64,000 bases of DNA from Ovis canadensis (GCF_042477335.2 NC_091247.1:13741001-13805000), one strand, 5' to 3'; shown: positions 1-11,817, counted from the stretch's first letter. Numbers and translations are program-made. The notes: generated from the letters alone by a model not told the origin.

Positions 1-1352
1 CTGGATCCAAGGGCTTAAACAGTTTCATAACTACTTGGTGTCTTTTTGCTTCACCTCTTCTCCCCTCAGTTTCTTAGTTCTGCTTTTCTCTATCAAACTC
101 ATTTTCAAAGAGACTTGCCTTGCTGTACCAGAAGTGGCCTCCAGCCACGCCAAGCTTCTGGCTCCTTACTTAGCAGACCCAGATGGAGTGCCCCCCAGTA
201 GCATGAGCTGAGGTTCCTGGAACTGAGTCTCATTGTCCTGGCTGGTCAACTTCATGTATGTGTCTCTGAATCAGTTAGGTTTTGAGAGATAAAATACTGT
301 GACTGGTCAGGCCTTGCCGTAAGTGGGGAGTAGATTTAGACTCATCTGAATCACATTGCCAAGCCATAGGGAGTGGTTGTTCCCCAAGGGAGAATTTGAA
401 GGACGTTCTAGAAGAATGGGGAATAACTGCTGACTAGACAAATGAACAGATGTCCCCTACAGTGACGTAAGAGCTGTTCACACAATAGCTGTTTTCCTTC
501 TTTCTTGCTTTTGCTGTCTTTGTCCACATGCAGAGATATTTTTGTACTTAAAAGTCATAGTGTGTGTATTCATTCAAAATATTCATTTTTCTCTTGAAAC
601 TATTGGAAACATTCTTTCAAGTTGCTCCATCTTTGTGATAATCATTTTTAATGGCTGTCTAATGTTCCACTGGTAGATAAACCAGTCATAATGTATCTCA
701 TGATTCTTGTTACTAAACATCATTGTTGATTTCTGTTTTTGATTGTTTTGGATAAATCTGCAGTGGTTACATTTGTGTAGAGATCATTTTCGTTTTTTGA
801 TTAATTCATTAGCATACATTTCCCAGCAATGAGATTGTTCTTTAAAAGGCTTTGTACGTGATTTATGGCTCTTGAATTACAGTTGCCCTGTCTTTTGAAG
901 TTGGGTCAGTCTGTGCTGTACTCAGCACTGTATCCTGATGTGAGTCACCAGCATTGCATTTGATTTAAATGTTTGATAGGTACAAAATGATATTTTAGTC
1001 CTGCTTGAATTTGTATTCATTTGATTGCTAATAAGGTAGAATGTGTATTCATTTGAAAGCTTTTTATTTTCTAAGAACTTTGGCAAAGCATTTTCCCTTT
1101 GACTCAAAGAAAGTATGTATAAGTGAGAAATGTTTGGATTTCACGGGCTTCCAGGATGCTGAAGTTGCCTGCTGTAAGAACTAGTAGATAATTGTCTGTT
1201 CATGTAGGTGCCAGGGTAGCAGAGTCCAGATCACAGCCCTCAGTACCAGAGTAATGGTTTGCGCCCTTCTTCTGCCACAGCGTATTGGAGGAGTCCAAAG
1301 TTCCAACTGGTCATGCTAGTTCACTACCAAGTGTGATTCTCAAGTCAAGGTT

Positions 1353-2073
1353 TTGTTCAGTCACTCAGTCGTGTCTGACTCTTTGCAACCCCATGGACTG
1401 CATGCAGCATCCCAGGCTTCCCTGTCCATCATCTCCCAGAGCTTGCTCAAACTCATGTCCGTTATTCAGTGATGCCATCCAACCATCTCATCCTCTGTTA
1501 TCCCCTTCTCCTGCCTTCAGTCTTTCCTAGCATCAGGGTCTTTTCCACTGAGTTGGCTCTTCGCATCCAGTGGCCAGAGTATTGGAGCCTCAGCTTCAGC
1601 ATCAGTCCTTCCAATGAATATTCAGGATTGATTTCCTTTAGGATTGACTGGTTTGATCTTGCTGTCCAAGGGACTCTGAAGAGTCTTCTCCAGTACCACA
1701 GTTTGAAGGCATCCATTCTTCAGCACTCAGCCTTTTTTATTGTCCAGCTCTCACATCCATACATGACTGCTGGAAAAACCATACCTTTGACTCTGTGGAC
1801 CTTTGTAGGCAAAGAAATGTCTCTGTTTTTTAATATGCTGTCTAGGTTTGTCATTACTTTTCTTCCTTTAATTTCCTGGCTGCAGTCACTGTCCACAGTG
1901 ATTTTGGAGCCCAAGTAAATAGTCTGTCACTGTTTCCATCGTTTCCCCATCTATTTGCCATGAAGTGATGGGATCAGATACCGTGATCTTCGTTTTTTGA
2001 ATGTTGAATTTTAAGCCAGCTTTTTCATTCTCCTCTGTCGCCTTCAAGAGGCTCTTTAGTACCTAGTTCCTTT
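1353..2073 (-). mobile_element. BovB (RTE) LINE fragment, 5'-truncated
   Basis: The minus strand encodes the C-terminal part of the BovB ORF2 protein downstream of the reverse transcriptase core, with recognisable blocks such as MYGCESWTIKKAE and GHWMRRANS, and ends with the BovB 3' tail at the left. A 10-bp direct repeat, AGTCAAGGTT, at 1343-1352 and 2074-2083 is the target-site duplication, so the insertion limits are precise. The reading frame is broken, so this copy is dead. It lies antisense to NDUFA8 in an intron. Confidence 0.93.
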
Positions 2074-2996
2074 AGTCAAGGTTAGCGGGGTGCGATTTTG
2101 TGTGCTGTAGAAATCTAGGTTAGTGAGACTAGAGATAACCCCGAAAAGCTCCCTAGGCTTCCACATTCCTTCTTCCTTCCTGTTATACCTCCTGTCGCCC
2201 CTCCAGAGGTTATTCTCAAAATACCTGGAAGGGTGTGAGAGACTGATAGCCATTGGTTGCCTTAGAGGAGCGGGACTGAGCAGGAATGAAAAGCCAGTTT
2301 TTCTTTTGTGTTTTCTTCAGCCACCTCTGAAGTTCTTATGTTAACTATGATTCACTGTGTTCACTGCAGCTAGGTTCTTGGAAAATGACAAGTGAGTTCT
2401 TCATTATTATTCCAGCAGAGGAAGGAGGCACTCTACGCTTCTTCCACTGCCTCAGATAGCCTTTTTCATAAAATAACAGTGTTTTATTCTTGCCTGAATT
2501 TGCATTTATTTGATGACTAGCAGCACTGAATGGTAAGAGAAGGGGAATTTTGCAAAATAATTAAGGCTTATCCCTTTCATACACAAGTTACTTTTTCTTC
2601 AACCACTTTTGGTGACCACAAAGTGAATTATATTCTATGTTGCTTCTTAAGAGAACAAATATAGCTTAACTTTCTTATTAATGACAAGAATTAATCTCTG
2701 TTTTTGTTCAGTGCACAAATAAAATGAAGTCCTTGAGCTCTGGAGGTGTGGAGAGGGGTCTGCCTCTACGCTGATCGACCCCCAAGATCAGAAGTTCCTT
2801 GTCAATTTGTGAATTTGCTTTTTATAATCCTGTCTCCTCCTTTGTCGTTGTCGCCTCTGATTTCTGTCAGCCCCACATCTCTGAGCATGCCTCCCTCTCT
2901 TCTAAAATTTCAAAGCTGGTAAACTTTAGAATTGGATCTAAGGGGAATAAATAGGTCCCTAGTGAGGAGTTATCTGAGGAAAATAAATACACCGTA

Positions 2997-3118
2997 GACC
3001 CACTCCAATATTCTTGCCTAGAGAATCCCAGGGATGGGGGAGCCTGGTGGGCTGCAGTCTTTGGGGTCGCACAGAGTCGGACACGACTGAAGCGACTTAG
3101 CAGCAGCAGCAGCAGACC
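2997..3118 (+). mobile_element. BovA SINE fragment with (AGC)n tail
   Basis: The right half of a Bov-tA/BOV-A2 element starts at its 'cactccaatattcttgcct' block and ends in a short AGC microsatellite at about 3101-3115. The tRNA-like left half is missing. Confidence 0.85.
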
Positions 3119-3121
3119 TTT

Positions 3122-3260
3122 TTTGTTTTAAAAATGTGTATTTATTAATGTATTTAGCTGTGTTGGGTCTTAGCTGCAGCACGTTGGATCTAGTTCTGAA
3201 TCTGGGCCCTCTGCATTGGGAGCATGGAGTCTTAGCCACTAGACTACCAGGGAAGTCCCA
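3122..3260 (-). mobile_element. CHR-type tRNA-derived SINE
   Basis: Read on the minus strand, the element starts with the 'gggacttccctggtagtc' head and runs through a degraded B-box-like segment to an A-rich tail at the left. This family is typical of cetartiodactyl genomes. Confidence 0.82.
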
Positions 3261-3500
3261 GGTGACGGTCTTTTGGCATTTCTTTTCATTTGTTTTTGCT
3301 GTATAAAGAAATTAGGTCATATGCCTCAGATCTTTTTTTACGTATTGGTCCTCAACCTGAGGATCTCCAGGTTGCCTTGCAAGTGAGGTGAGAGTACTCT
3401 CATACCTTTCAGAAAGCAAGGCTGTGTGTTTGAGGTCTGTATCAGATTTTCCCCCGCTTTTTTGTTTTTCCTGGTTCTGCAAAGAGCTGCCCCTACCCAA

Positions 3501-3722
3501 GGGCTTCCCAGCTGGTGCAGTGGAAATGGTAATGCCTGTCAGTGCAAGAGACCCAGGAGATGCTGGTTCGATCCCTGGGTCAGGAGTAGGAAATGGCAAC
3601 CCTCTCCAGTATTCTTGCCTGGAAAATTCCAATGGACAGAGGAGCCTGGCAGGCTACAGTCGATAAGTCGCAAAGAATCAGACATGACTGAGAGCATGGT
3701 GCACACACACACGCGTGCGCAC
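3501..3722 (+). mobile_element. Bov-tA SINE with CA-rich tail, next to exon 3
   Basis: The full tRNA-like head (B box 'ggttcgatccc' near 3566) is followed by the BovA body to about 3692, then a CA/CG dinucleotide run to about 3722. The insertion ends only about 27-57 bp before NDUFA8 exon 3, but the branch point and pyrimidine tract lie beyond it, so the acceptor itself is not SINE-derived. Confidence 0.9.
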
Positions 3723-3748
3723 ACTCCTAACCAAGCCCTCTTTTCCAG

Positions 3749-3914
3749 GCAGATAAAGCAGCACTGCGCGGAGCCTTTTACGGAATACTGGACCTGCATC
3801 GATTACTCCGGCCTGCAGCTATTTCGTCGCTGTCGCAAAGAGCAGGCACAATTTGACAAGTGTGTGCTAGACAAACTGGGCTGGGTGCGGCCGGACCTGG
3901 GGGAGCTGTCAAAG
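3749..3914 (+). CDS. NDUFA8: NDUFA8 exon 3 (internal coding exon)
   Basis: The exon encodes about 55 residues, [10 protein letters not shown] through LGELSK, which I recognise as the middle of NDUFA8, a 19-kDa accessory subunit of mitochondrial NADH:ubiquinone oxidoreductase (complex I) on the intermembrane-space side. Two intact Cys-X9-Cys motifs are visible ([12 protein letters not shown] and [11 protein letters not shown]). Together they form one twin CX9C (CHCH) unit, which in this family is oxidised into disulfides by the MIA40 import pathway. The acceptor is ttttccag|G, so the first base completes a split Arg codon. The donor is AAG|GTAACA, in phase 0. No stop or frameshift is present. 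The following exon continues the protein exactly ([10 protein letters not shown]). Confidence 0.97.
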
Positions 3915-4789
3915 GTAACATGATTTCCTGCTGGTCTTTCTCTCCCTGAGAGTGGGGAAAGGCAGGAGGAGGTCCAGAAAGGGTCTTTTGTGAGTTCAGG
4001 TCTGATGTGACAGGTCCAGACTGACCAGACAGCTCAGCTAGGGAGTGACCATCCGCAGCCCAGAGTTTACTTAATAGAGACTCTCCTTTACATAGACCTT
4101 CCAGCATGAGCGGGTTTCTTGTTGCTTAATTATTAATAGCTAACTGAAGAACAGAAGGGAGTAAATGAGGATAAAATGTTTAAGGGGGCTCGGTCAGTTG
4201 AAAACATTGAGGTTATTATGGGGAAATGGGTTTGAGGCTATGCCTGATTTTTCAGGAGCATACCTGAGATTTTTTTTTTTTAAGTAACACCTGTAGTTTT
4301 AAAAGCGTGTTTTCCTACTTTCTCCTTTATTTCCTGTCTCAGCTGTGACACCACCATCTATTGAAGCCTCAGAGATAGAAGAAACCTGAACATCTGTCTT
4401 CTTCACTTAGCCCTCTGTCTTCCTTTATCCAGTCCTCAATTCCTCTAGATCAGCATCTCCTGGAATATTATTTTAAATCCTCGCACTGTCCTCACTTCTT
4501 GGACAGGTGTTCTTAACTGGGCTACATGAGCTTCTGGGAGGGCAGGGTTAATGACTATAGGCATGATCTATGTGGAAAATAAATATGACTATCCATTTAA
4601 AAAAAAAAAAAGACTTTTCAAGGGGGCTTCCTATTTGCTCATAAAACTGAGCATCCCCTCTGTATCCTGAGACGCGTGGCCCTTTGTGATCTGGACTGTT
4701 CCTGCTTCTTAAGCATCGTCTCCTCCATTCCTTCTTGAAGCATAGGTAGCAAGGCATGGCGGGAAAGACTGGTTTGAAAGGAGACTGAA

Positions 4790-4935
4790 CGTAGGTTTGA
4801 ATCTTAGATTCATGACTGAATTGCTCTGGGATCTTGAGCAAATTGCTAGCCCTCTCCTCTCCTACCATAGTTATAAGATGGGACCAGTATTAGTCCCTGT
4901 TTTTCTGTGGGGATTAAGCTAAGGAGGTTATGTAA
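4790..4935 (+). repeat. MIR SINE relic
   Basis: The order of the characteristic MIR phrases is preserved (gaatct..., 'ctgggatcttgagcaaatt', 'ataagatgggaccagtatt'), with heavy divergence. Confidence 0.6.
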
Positions 4936-4987
4936 AGCCCCAGTATACTGTTGACCCATAGGCCCATAATTATTAACGTTCCCTGTG

Positions 4988-5205
4988 AGCTTCCCTGGTG
5001 GCTCAGACGGTAAAGCGTCTGTCTACAATGCGAGAGACCGGGGTTCGATCCCAGGGTTGGGAAGATCCCCTGCAGAAGGAAATGGCAACCCACTCCAGGT
5101 CTATTGCCTGGAAAATCCCTTGGACAGAGGAACCTTGTAGGCTACAGTCCATGGGGTCGCAAAGAGTCGGACATGACTGAGCGACTTCACTTTCACTTTC
5201 CCTTT
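4988..5205 (+). mobile_element. Bov-tA SINE
   Basis: This is a full-length element: the tRNA-like head with B box 'gggttcgatccc' near 5041, the BovA body, and the terminal 'gacatgactgagcgacttc' tail. Divergence looks low. Confidence 0.93.
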
Positions 5206-5339
5206 GTGTGTGGTATCTGTGGATGATAGTTGGGTCTTAAGCTTGTTGCCAGAAGTAGAGGAATGATTTATCAGTTTTATTTTTTTGGTATCTGGCAAAT
5301 CTTTCCTTCAGATACCTTCTTTTGCTGCAGTGAACAACT

Positions 5340-5580
5340 TATTTATTTTTATTTTTGAAAAATGTTTATTGAAATACAGTTGGTTTACAGTGCTGTGTTT
5401 CAGGTATACAGTAAAGTGATTCAGTTATACGTGTATATTAATATATATATATATATATATTTTAAACACATTCTCATCATTATGCTCTTACTGTATACTG
5501 AGTATAATTCCCTGTGCTATACAGTAGGTCCTTGTTGGTTATCTGTTTTATATATAGCAGTGTATATATTCTGATCCAAA
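5340..5580 (-). repeat. L1-type LINE 3' end relic with (TA)n
   Basis: The segment from 'tttattgaaatacagttgg' to 'gattcagttatac' is the antisense of an old L1-type 3' end common in cetartiodactyls. An AT dinucleotide run lies at about 5440-5460. Confidence 0.6.
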
Positions 5581-5582
5581 GT

Positions 5583-5816
5583 GAGCAAATTATTTTTATT
5601 TATTTTTTTTAAGAAATAATTATTTTTATTTATTATTTATTTATTTTGGTTACGCCAGGTCTTAGGAATTGGCACACGGGGTCTTCCATCTTCTTTGCAT
5701 TACACAAGATCTTTCGGTTACAGCACGCAGGATCTAGTTCCCTGACCAGGGATTGGACCTGGGCCCCCTGCATTGAGAGCTCAGAGTCTTATATGCTGAA
5801 CCACCAGGGAAGTCTC
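5583..5816 (-). mobile_element. CHR-type SINE with AT-rich tail
   Basis: On the minus strand the head 'gggagacttccctggtggtt' is recognisable. The body contains 'ccctggtcagggaactagat', and the A-rich tail has expanded into TTTA/ATTT repeats at the left. Confidence 0.82.
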
Positions 5817-7159
5817 CCAAGTTATTTTGAATAGTTGATAATTCTAAGTTGGAAAGTGGTAGAACTTTCATATCTAATAAAGAAAACTGCCTTTTCACAT
5901 TTCTGTGTCATGAAAGGAGAATTTACAGATCACGCTGTTAAGAAAGTATATTTATTCCTGAATCTTTGTATTAACCTTTTTAAAAAAAACCTTGCAAAGA
6001 AAAAGTACTGTTACCTGAACTCTTTCCGAAAGTGTATTTCATTAAGAAGATTACCAGCTTTGGTTATACTTCAGTTCAGTCTCTAAGAAGGGTCGTAACT
6101 GGCTTCAGCATCGCTCACTCATGCATCCTGGTCCCTGCCCTCCCACATGCACCTGGTGAATTCCTCATCCAGTCTCAGCTCAGGTGTTGGGTCTGTCTTT
6201 GAAGTTTCTGGCTTTCCTAGGTAGGATTGTGCTCTCTCACCCGTAATTCCTTTGCCCTGATAATGTTAATTTTGAAAATAACTAATGAAGCATCTGCTCC
6301 ATACATCAGGCACTTCAGGTGTGTTATTCTAATAACCCTGGGAGCTACTGTTGGCCCCGTTTACAGATGGGAAATTGAAAGTTCAGTCAGAATCCCAAGG
6401 TCATTTACCTAGTAATTAGTTTGACCGAATGCTTCTGCTCCTTCTGTTTTGAGTCTGGTGCAGAAGAGGAAGTTGTTTCATTGTCCTTTCCACAGTAATT
6501 TGTCCTTTAAAGGGGCCCTTTTATTTTCTCTAGATTTATTTCACAGACATCTTGAATTCCTTAAAGGAGCTTCAAATGCCAGCTGGAGGCATTTGGAATA
6601 CTCTGTCAAGCAACAAGGAACCATTAGTGATCTCTAATTATAGCGGAGAGATGAGAAAACTGTTTTAAAAGCCAATGAAAAACTATTCTGGACTTGTAGT
6701 CAGAAGACTGGAGTAGCTCTGACATTTACAGTGTCCTGATCTTAGACAAGCCAGCATCTCTGCTCCTCTTCTGTGGACTGGAGATAATTATACCTCGGAG
6801 GGTGATTATAATAAGAATTGTGAGACTGTGTCCATGAAAGCTCTGTTCACAATAAATGGTGTTTGAATTTGTACATCTGGGAAGATTGATCTGGTCGTAT
6901 CACATGGGACAGCTTGGGAGACCACTAGATAACAAGACCATTAATAACCGTGGCCTTCCATCTTTCTGCTTCTCTGGGCCCATTTCCTCATCTTTACAGT
7001 GAGAACAGTTTCTGCTGGGTTTCTGATGGAGACTTCTGTGGGCTAATGCGGGTGTAAAATTCCATCCTCCTCTCCCCTCGGACGCCAGATCTGTGCTCTA
7101 CCCTCACCTGGCCCATTGGCTCAGCACCCCCAGGCTAGCTTTTCCACACTCTATCCTGG

Positions 7160-7570
7160 CCTACAGACATGATTAAGTTCTTCCTTGCTCCAGTAATATC
7201 TGTTGCCACTGGATTAAAATTCAAACATCTTTGCATATTGTTCACCGCCCTTCATCATCTGGCCCCTGCCTCCCAGCGTCTCTCGACATGTAAAAAGCAC
7301 AGACTCTGGAGCAGGCAGAGCTGGCTTCAGGTCCTGGTGCTTCCACTGTTGGCCTGGTGGCCCCAGTGAAGCTGCAGGTCGACTCTGAGGAGTGTCAGCG
7401 TGAACCAGAATAATGTCTTCAACAGCAGTACCAGGCGCACAGCCTGTCCTTCGGCTGTTCTAAGGCCGTGCCTCCCTGCCTCTCTGTGTACTCTTGGTTT
7501 ACTTGGAAGGTCTTTTCCTCTCTGCCTTCCTGATTGGTTTCTACTCATCCTTCAAGATGGTGCTTAATAC
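7160..7570 (+). repeat. L2 LINE relic
   Basis: The phrases 'attaaaattcaaacatcttt', 'catctggcccctgcc' and a later 'ctactcatccttcaagatgg' occur in the order seen at the 3' end of L2. A MIR-like insertion may separate them. Confidence 0.55.
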
Positions 7571-7929
7571 TCCCCCTTCAGAAATAGTTGGGGGCCCTGG
7601 AGGACAGTGGGTGGGTGGAGGTCCTGCTCCTCCCGCCCCCCCGCCCCTGTGACTTGCCTGGGAAGCCCTCGGGGATGGCCTCCTGTCTGGCTCCTGCAGC
7701 GAGGACTATGTGAATCTTGTTCCCTTCTGTATCCTAACTTCTTCCATATGGAGTGGCACAAAGTAGGCATTCTTCAGTGTGTATTCAGGGTGAAGTGTGA
7801 TGTGCTAGGGCTTCAAAGATGAGGAGTGGCTGGGGCCGCCAGGGCAGAGAGGAGACCGGTAGGTGTGTTTGTGGTCACAGCTCTTGCACCTGACTTTCAG
7901 CTTCCCTTTTCCTCTTCCTCCCTCTGCAG

Positions 7930-8067
7930 GTCACCAAAGTGAAAACAGACCGGCCTTTACCAGAGAATCCCTATCACTCAAGAGCAAGGCCAGAGCCCAA
8001 CCCTGAGGTGGAAGGCGATCTGAAGCCCGCCAGGCATGGCAGCCGCCTCTTTTTCTGGACCATGTGA
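7930..8067 (+). CDS. NDUFA8: NDUFA8 last coding exon
   Basis: The final 45 residues run from [18 protein letters not shown] to the C-terminus [10 protein letters not shown], then TGA at 8065-8067. This matches the conserved NDUFA8 tail downstream of the second CHCH unit, which lies along the complex I surface. The acceptor cctctgcag| joins exon 3 in phase 0. I recall the human protein ending in Lys rather than Met; that difference is unremarkable. Together with exon 3 this completes roughly the C-terminal 100 residues of a protein that is about 172 residues long in mammals. The product is made in the cytosol and imported into mitochondria. Confidence 0.97.
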   Translation, partial: VTKVKTDRPLPENPYHSRARPEPNPEVEGDLKPARHGSRLFFWTM

Positions 8068-8252
8068 AGATGGGTCCGTGACCCTACACCCAGGCACGCA
8101 CCCAGGCAGTGGGCAGTGAACTTTCCCGCCGTTTGCATCAACCGATAGAGGGCTTTTTCCGGGATCACAAACATTAACCAAACGTTAATTTATGTGACTT
8201 GGCAGTTATTCTATACCATTTCCTGCCCATTAAAAATTTTAAAGGAAACAGT
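8068..8252 (+). terminator. NDUFA8: NDUFA8 3'UTR and polyadenylation signal
   Basis: A short 3'UTR follows the stop. The only credible hexamer is ATTAAA at 8229-8234, the second most common mammalian poly(A) signal. It is followed by a T/GT-rich stretch at about 8251-8272, so cleavage is expected near 8248-8255. No AATAAA is seen in this interval. The exact cleavage site is inferred. Confidence 0.8.
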
Positions 8253-9929
8253 TGTATTTTATTATGTTTTCTATAACCTTCTGGCCTTTAAAGATGACTT
8301 CCCCTTGCTTTTTCTCCTTGTGGTCCTGCCTGTTCCCTCGCTCTCTCTCTCTAAGTAGGCATCTGCCAGCACAGTAGGGGAGCCTCGTGGGATCACGGAC
8401 AAATGAACGTGTAAAGGAGAGGCTTTGTTACCTGCGACAGCGCCTCCGCACCGGTCTGTGTTCACACATTTTGAGGTCTCCATTTTTCTTCCCATCCAAC
8501 GTCTCAGACAAATAAGAGTTCCCTGAAGGTCATACTAGGAAAGCGTCCAAGATAGAAGAAGCACAGAAACATTTGCGCTTGTGACTCAGGCCATGGGCGG
8601 GGCGCCTGGCTGGGTCTTCTGCAGTCTCGCTCAAAGTTCCTTAAAGAACCAAACTTCCACCACTTCCCCTCGATATCCCATCCTCAAGCGTTATAACCCA
8701 GATGTTTTTCCTGATAGACAAGGGAGTTGGAGGCTGAACTCCCAGCTCCAAAGCCAGGAAGTCGGGAGGTCTGAGTGTCAGTTCCAGCCTTGGGTGTGTT
8801 TCTTAACCTCTTACGAGAGGTTGAATTTGAGGACAAACTAAAGGGAACATGCTTATCTACCTCCTGGGCAGGTTAGAGCCACAAGTATTTTAAAAGCCCT
8901 TCGGTTCAAAGCCGTACTAATGTCTTTATTTTCCCTGTTGTTCAGTTCCTTTTTCACGACTAGGCTGTTTCCTCTCCATCTGACAAGGGGTCACTTTACA
9001 TCTTCTGTTCATGGCCTTAAATTGCACATGTCTGTGTGTAAGTCTCAGCTCCCCAGGCCTTGCTTTCCCATCTGCAGAGCTCTGGGAAGCAGAACACCAA
9101 GCACTGCGTGATCTGCCTTGCCCCTGCCCCCACCCCACCCTGACCCCACAGTTGGGAGCATTTTATGTAAACCTCACTCTCACCCATTCTGCGAAAGCTC
9201 CTTGCCAGCCACTTTTGCCTCATTCTCCAATATAAGAAGAAAAACAATAGGTTCTTACGTTTTTACAACAGCAAAGGCAACACCCATTAACCTCTTGGAG
9301 GCCAAGTTGTGGGAAGTCAGCCTTGGTGGGGAAAGCACCACCATCATGACCACAGATGCGTTTATGTGATAACTGCAAACCATGTGTTGCTTTCTGCAAA
9401 GGAAGCTGGGACTTGTGTAAATAATAACAAATACTCTGAGCACTGTGCATCGTGGCCACATGTGTCAACTCCTTCAATGCCCAGAGCCCTTTGAAAGAGT
9501 TTCTCACGTGTCATGCCATTCCATAGATGGAGGAGCTCAAGCTTAGGGAAACTTAAGTCCTCATATGTGAAACAGAATTGGAATACATTATGAAGATTGG
9601 TTCCAGTGGCCGCACCCTTGTCCTTCAGAGTCATCAGTGGCTGTCCACCTTGGTTGCACACTGGAATCCCGTGGAGGCCTTTAAATTCTGATGTCAGGAG
9701 CCTGCCTGGGAGAGATGCTGATTTAGTTGGTCTGCAGTATGCCCAGGCCATGGTGACTTTGGAAAGCTCTCCAGTTCTTCAGGTGAAACCAAAGTCTAGG
9801 GCCACTGATTGGTTCTATACATCAGGTTCTATATATGGTTCTATATATGAAGCAGGTTCAAGAGATTTGGTAGTTAAATGGCTAAGCTGAGATTTAAAGC
9901 CAGAGATACATCTGATTCCAAATCCCATA
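8253..9929. other. Intergenic, mostly unique sequence
   Basis: I find no exon here. Weak ancient-repeat signals include a MIR-like block at about 9420-9580 and an hAT (MER20-like) block at about 9640-9760, with 'ggaatcccgtggaggccttt'. A short triplicated 'ggttctatatat' motif lies at about 9810-9850. Confidence 0.6.
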
Positions 9930-9930
9930 C

Positions 9931-10097
9931 TCTTTTTTTGTGTGTGTGTCTGCTCTGGGCTTTATAGTGGAGGCTCAGTAGTTGCCTCGTGGGCTTAGTT
10001 GGCCTGCAGCATGTGGGAACTTAGTCCTCCAACCAGGGACCACGTTCTCTGCATTGGGAGGTGGAATTTTAACCACTGAACCACCAGGGAAATCCCC
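9931..10097 (-). mobile_element. CHR-type SINE
   Basis: On the minus strand it starts 'ggggatttccctggtggttc' and ends in an A-rich tail containing a CA run (plus-strand 'tttttttgtgtgtgtgt'). Confidence 0.83.
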
Positions 10098-10104
10098 TGT
10101 ATTA

Positions 10105-10248
10105 ATCTGTATGACTGCATGTACATCACCTGAGGTCTTATTAAATGAAGATTCTAATTCCATAGGCCTGGAGTGGCACCTAAGATTTCTAGTAAGTTTC
10201 TTGATGCTAAGGCTGCTGGTCCATGGACCACACTTTGGGTAACAAGAG
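10105..10248. repeat. hAT (MER20-like) DNA transposon relic
   Basis: The block ends with 'ctgctggtccatggaccaca' followed by 'ctttgggtaacaag', the typical terminal region of MER20-type nonautonomous hAT elements. The other end is separated from it by the CHR SINE, and part of it may survive at 9640-9760. Confidence 0.6.
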
Positions 10249-10899
10249 AATAAACCATGCTGTGGATAGCATCTATGATTAATCTATCTAGCCACAAGGT
10301 CTAACACCAGGCCCTCCCCGAAAGTTAATCACCTCTTTATAGAGTCCAGAGCAACAAGTTTTGAACTGTTAATGGCTTCAAATTCAATTCAAGGATGTTT
10401 TAACTTTTGCCCAAGTTGGACAGAAGCTCACCACCCCCCTACCTTGCTTTGAATTCCTTGAACAAAGAAACTCACTCCTGGCTTTCCTGTATTCTTGATG
10501 GAATGATACCACATCACAAGCCTTCTAGGGCTGAAGAGTCATAATTAAGTAAAGACAGGATTCCTAAAATCCCATGCCACAGATGGATTCACAATTTCAG
10601 TAGGTAAAAGGTCACGGAACAATTTGAAAGCAGTTGCTGCGAAGAATCTCCGAACGGGGCTTCAAATAATAGAAAATCTTCCTGCTGGCTTGGCTTAAGT
10701 ATAATGAGATGGACTCCTTACACTCCCAAAGGAAATTTATCTGCCCCCTTTGCTCCGCCAGGCCTGTTCCTGTCTTCCCTATCGGAGGGAATGGTGTCTC
10801 CATCCTTCCAGTGTCAAAACATGGGCCGCTCCTGCGGCTCCTTCCGCTCACTGCTCTCCGTGTTCCAATCCCACACCAAGTCCTTCTATAACCTCTCAC

Positions 10900-11560
10900 G
10901 TCTGTTCCTTCCTCTTTTATCTCCCTGTCACTGTTCCTAGCCTGTTTTTGTTCCCTGGGCTTGGATTATTAATACTGCTGCCAAATTGGTCTCCTGCCAC
11001 CCTCTCACCCTCCAGACCATGCTCCAACTGGTGCCGTGCCCCTACCATTTGAAAAGCTTCAAGGCTGGGACTTGCCTGGTGGTCTAGTGGCTAAGACTGT
11101 GTGCTCCCAATACACAGGGCTCCGGTTCAATCCCTGGTCAGGGAACTAGATCCCATATGCCACAGCTAAGACCCAGCGCAGCCAAATTAACTAATTAAGA
11201 AGAAAGAAAACCTTCGGTGACTCCTAAATGGCTATTAACCAAAACTCAGATCCTTACTGGCATCCTGACATAATCTGGCCTCCATAATCTGGCCTTCACC
11301 TGGCCCATGTCCCTCTCTACTATCTTATTTCTCCTTATCAGGGATCCTACAGTCTCCCAAATGCCATTGCTCAAGAGTGTTTTCCAACTTCCAAATATCC
11401 ACTAATGCCACTGCTGTGCACTTGCTGGGAAACAGTCCTGCCCCCGTCTCTGCCTCTTGAAAGTGGACCCATCTCTCAAGGCAAACACTCGCACTGTCTT
11501 CCCCAGGAAGTGTCCCTTCCTACAGGCACGAGTGCTCCTTCCTGCCTCTTTGTTCTCATG
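10900..11560 (+). repeat. L2 LINE relic split by a CHR SINE
   Basis: L2-like phrases occur on both sides of a CHR SINE at 11067-11210: 'gctgccaaattggtctcctg' before it, and 'taatctggccttcacctggc' and later text after it. The SINE therefore inserted into an older L2. Confidence 0.6.
11067..11210 (+). mobile_element. CHR-type SINE
   Basis: The head is 'gggacttgcctggtggtcta', the B-box-like part is 'ggttcaatccctggtcaggg', and the 3' end is A-rich. Confidence 0.85.
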
Positions 11561-11584
11561 ACACAACATGGCCTGAGGTTTGAG

Positions 11585-11805
11585 TGCAAGGACTCTGAAG
11601 CTGGGCTGTCTGGATCTGAATCCAGGCTCTGTCGTCTAATAGTTGTGTGACCCTAGGCAAGTTCCTTAACCTTTCTGTACTTTCTTTTCCTCATCTGTAA
11701 AATGGGAGAGACCAGGATAGTACCCATAGCCTGGGATGGCTATGAGGATTTAATGAGGTTTACACAGGAAATGCTTTGTGTTACAGTGTTGGCCAGTGCT
11801 AGCAA
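11585..11805 (+). repeat. MIR SINE
   Basis: A well-preserved MIR order is visible: 'ggatctgaatccaggctctg', 'gtgtgaccctaggcaagttc', 'ctcatctgtaaaatgggaga', then 'aggatttaatgaggtt'. Confidence 0.85.
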
Positions 11806-11817
11806 TTGCTGGGGTTT

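Larger units (their letters stand above)
1..3748 (+). other. NDUFA8: NDUFA8 intron 2 (3' part)
   Basis: This is the intron upstream of NDUFA8 exon 3; exons 1 and 2 lie outside the window to the left. Positions 1-1342 and 2084-2990 are AT-rich unique sequence in which I see no exon. The rest is a BovB insertion, a BovA fragment, a CHR SINE and a Bov-tA SINE, listed separately. The intron ends in a good acceptor: a CTAAC-like branch point near 3726-3730, then a short pyrimidine tract and AG at 3747-3748. Calling it an intron follows from exon 3 encoding residues from the middle of the protein. Confidence 0.85.
3915..7929 (+). other. NDUFA8: NDUFA8 intron 3
   Basis: The intron is about 4 kb, from GTAACA to a cctctgcag acceptor, in phase 0. 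It contains a Bov-tA SINE, an L1-type relic, a CHR SINE, and MIR (about 4790-4935 and 6700-6830) and L2 (about 7160-7570) remnants. The remaining stretches (about 3930-4780, 5820-6690 and 6840-7160) look like unique intronic sequence with no exon signal. Confidence 0.9.
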
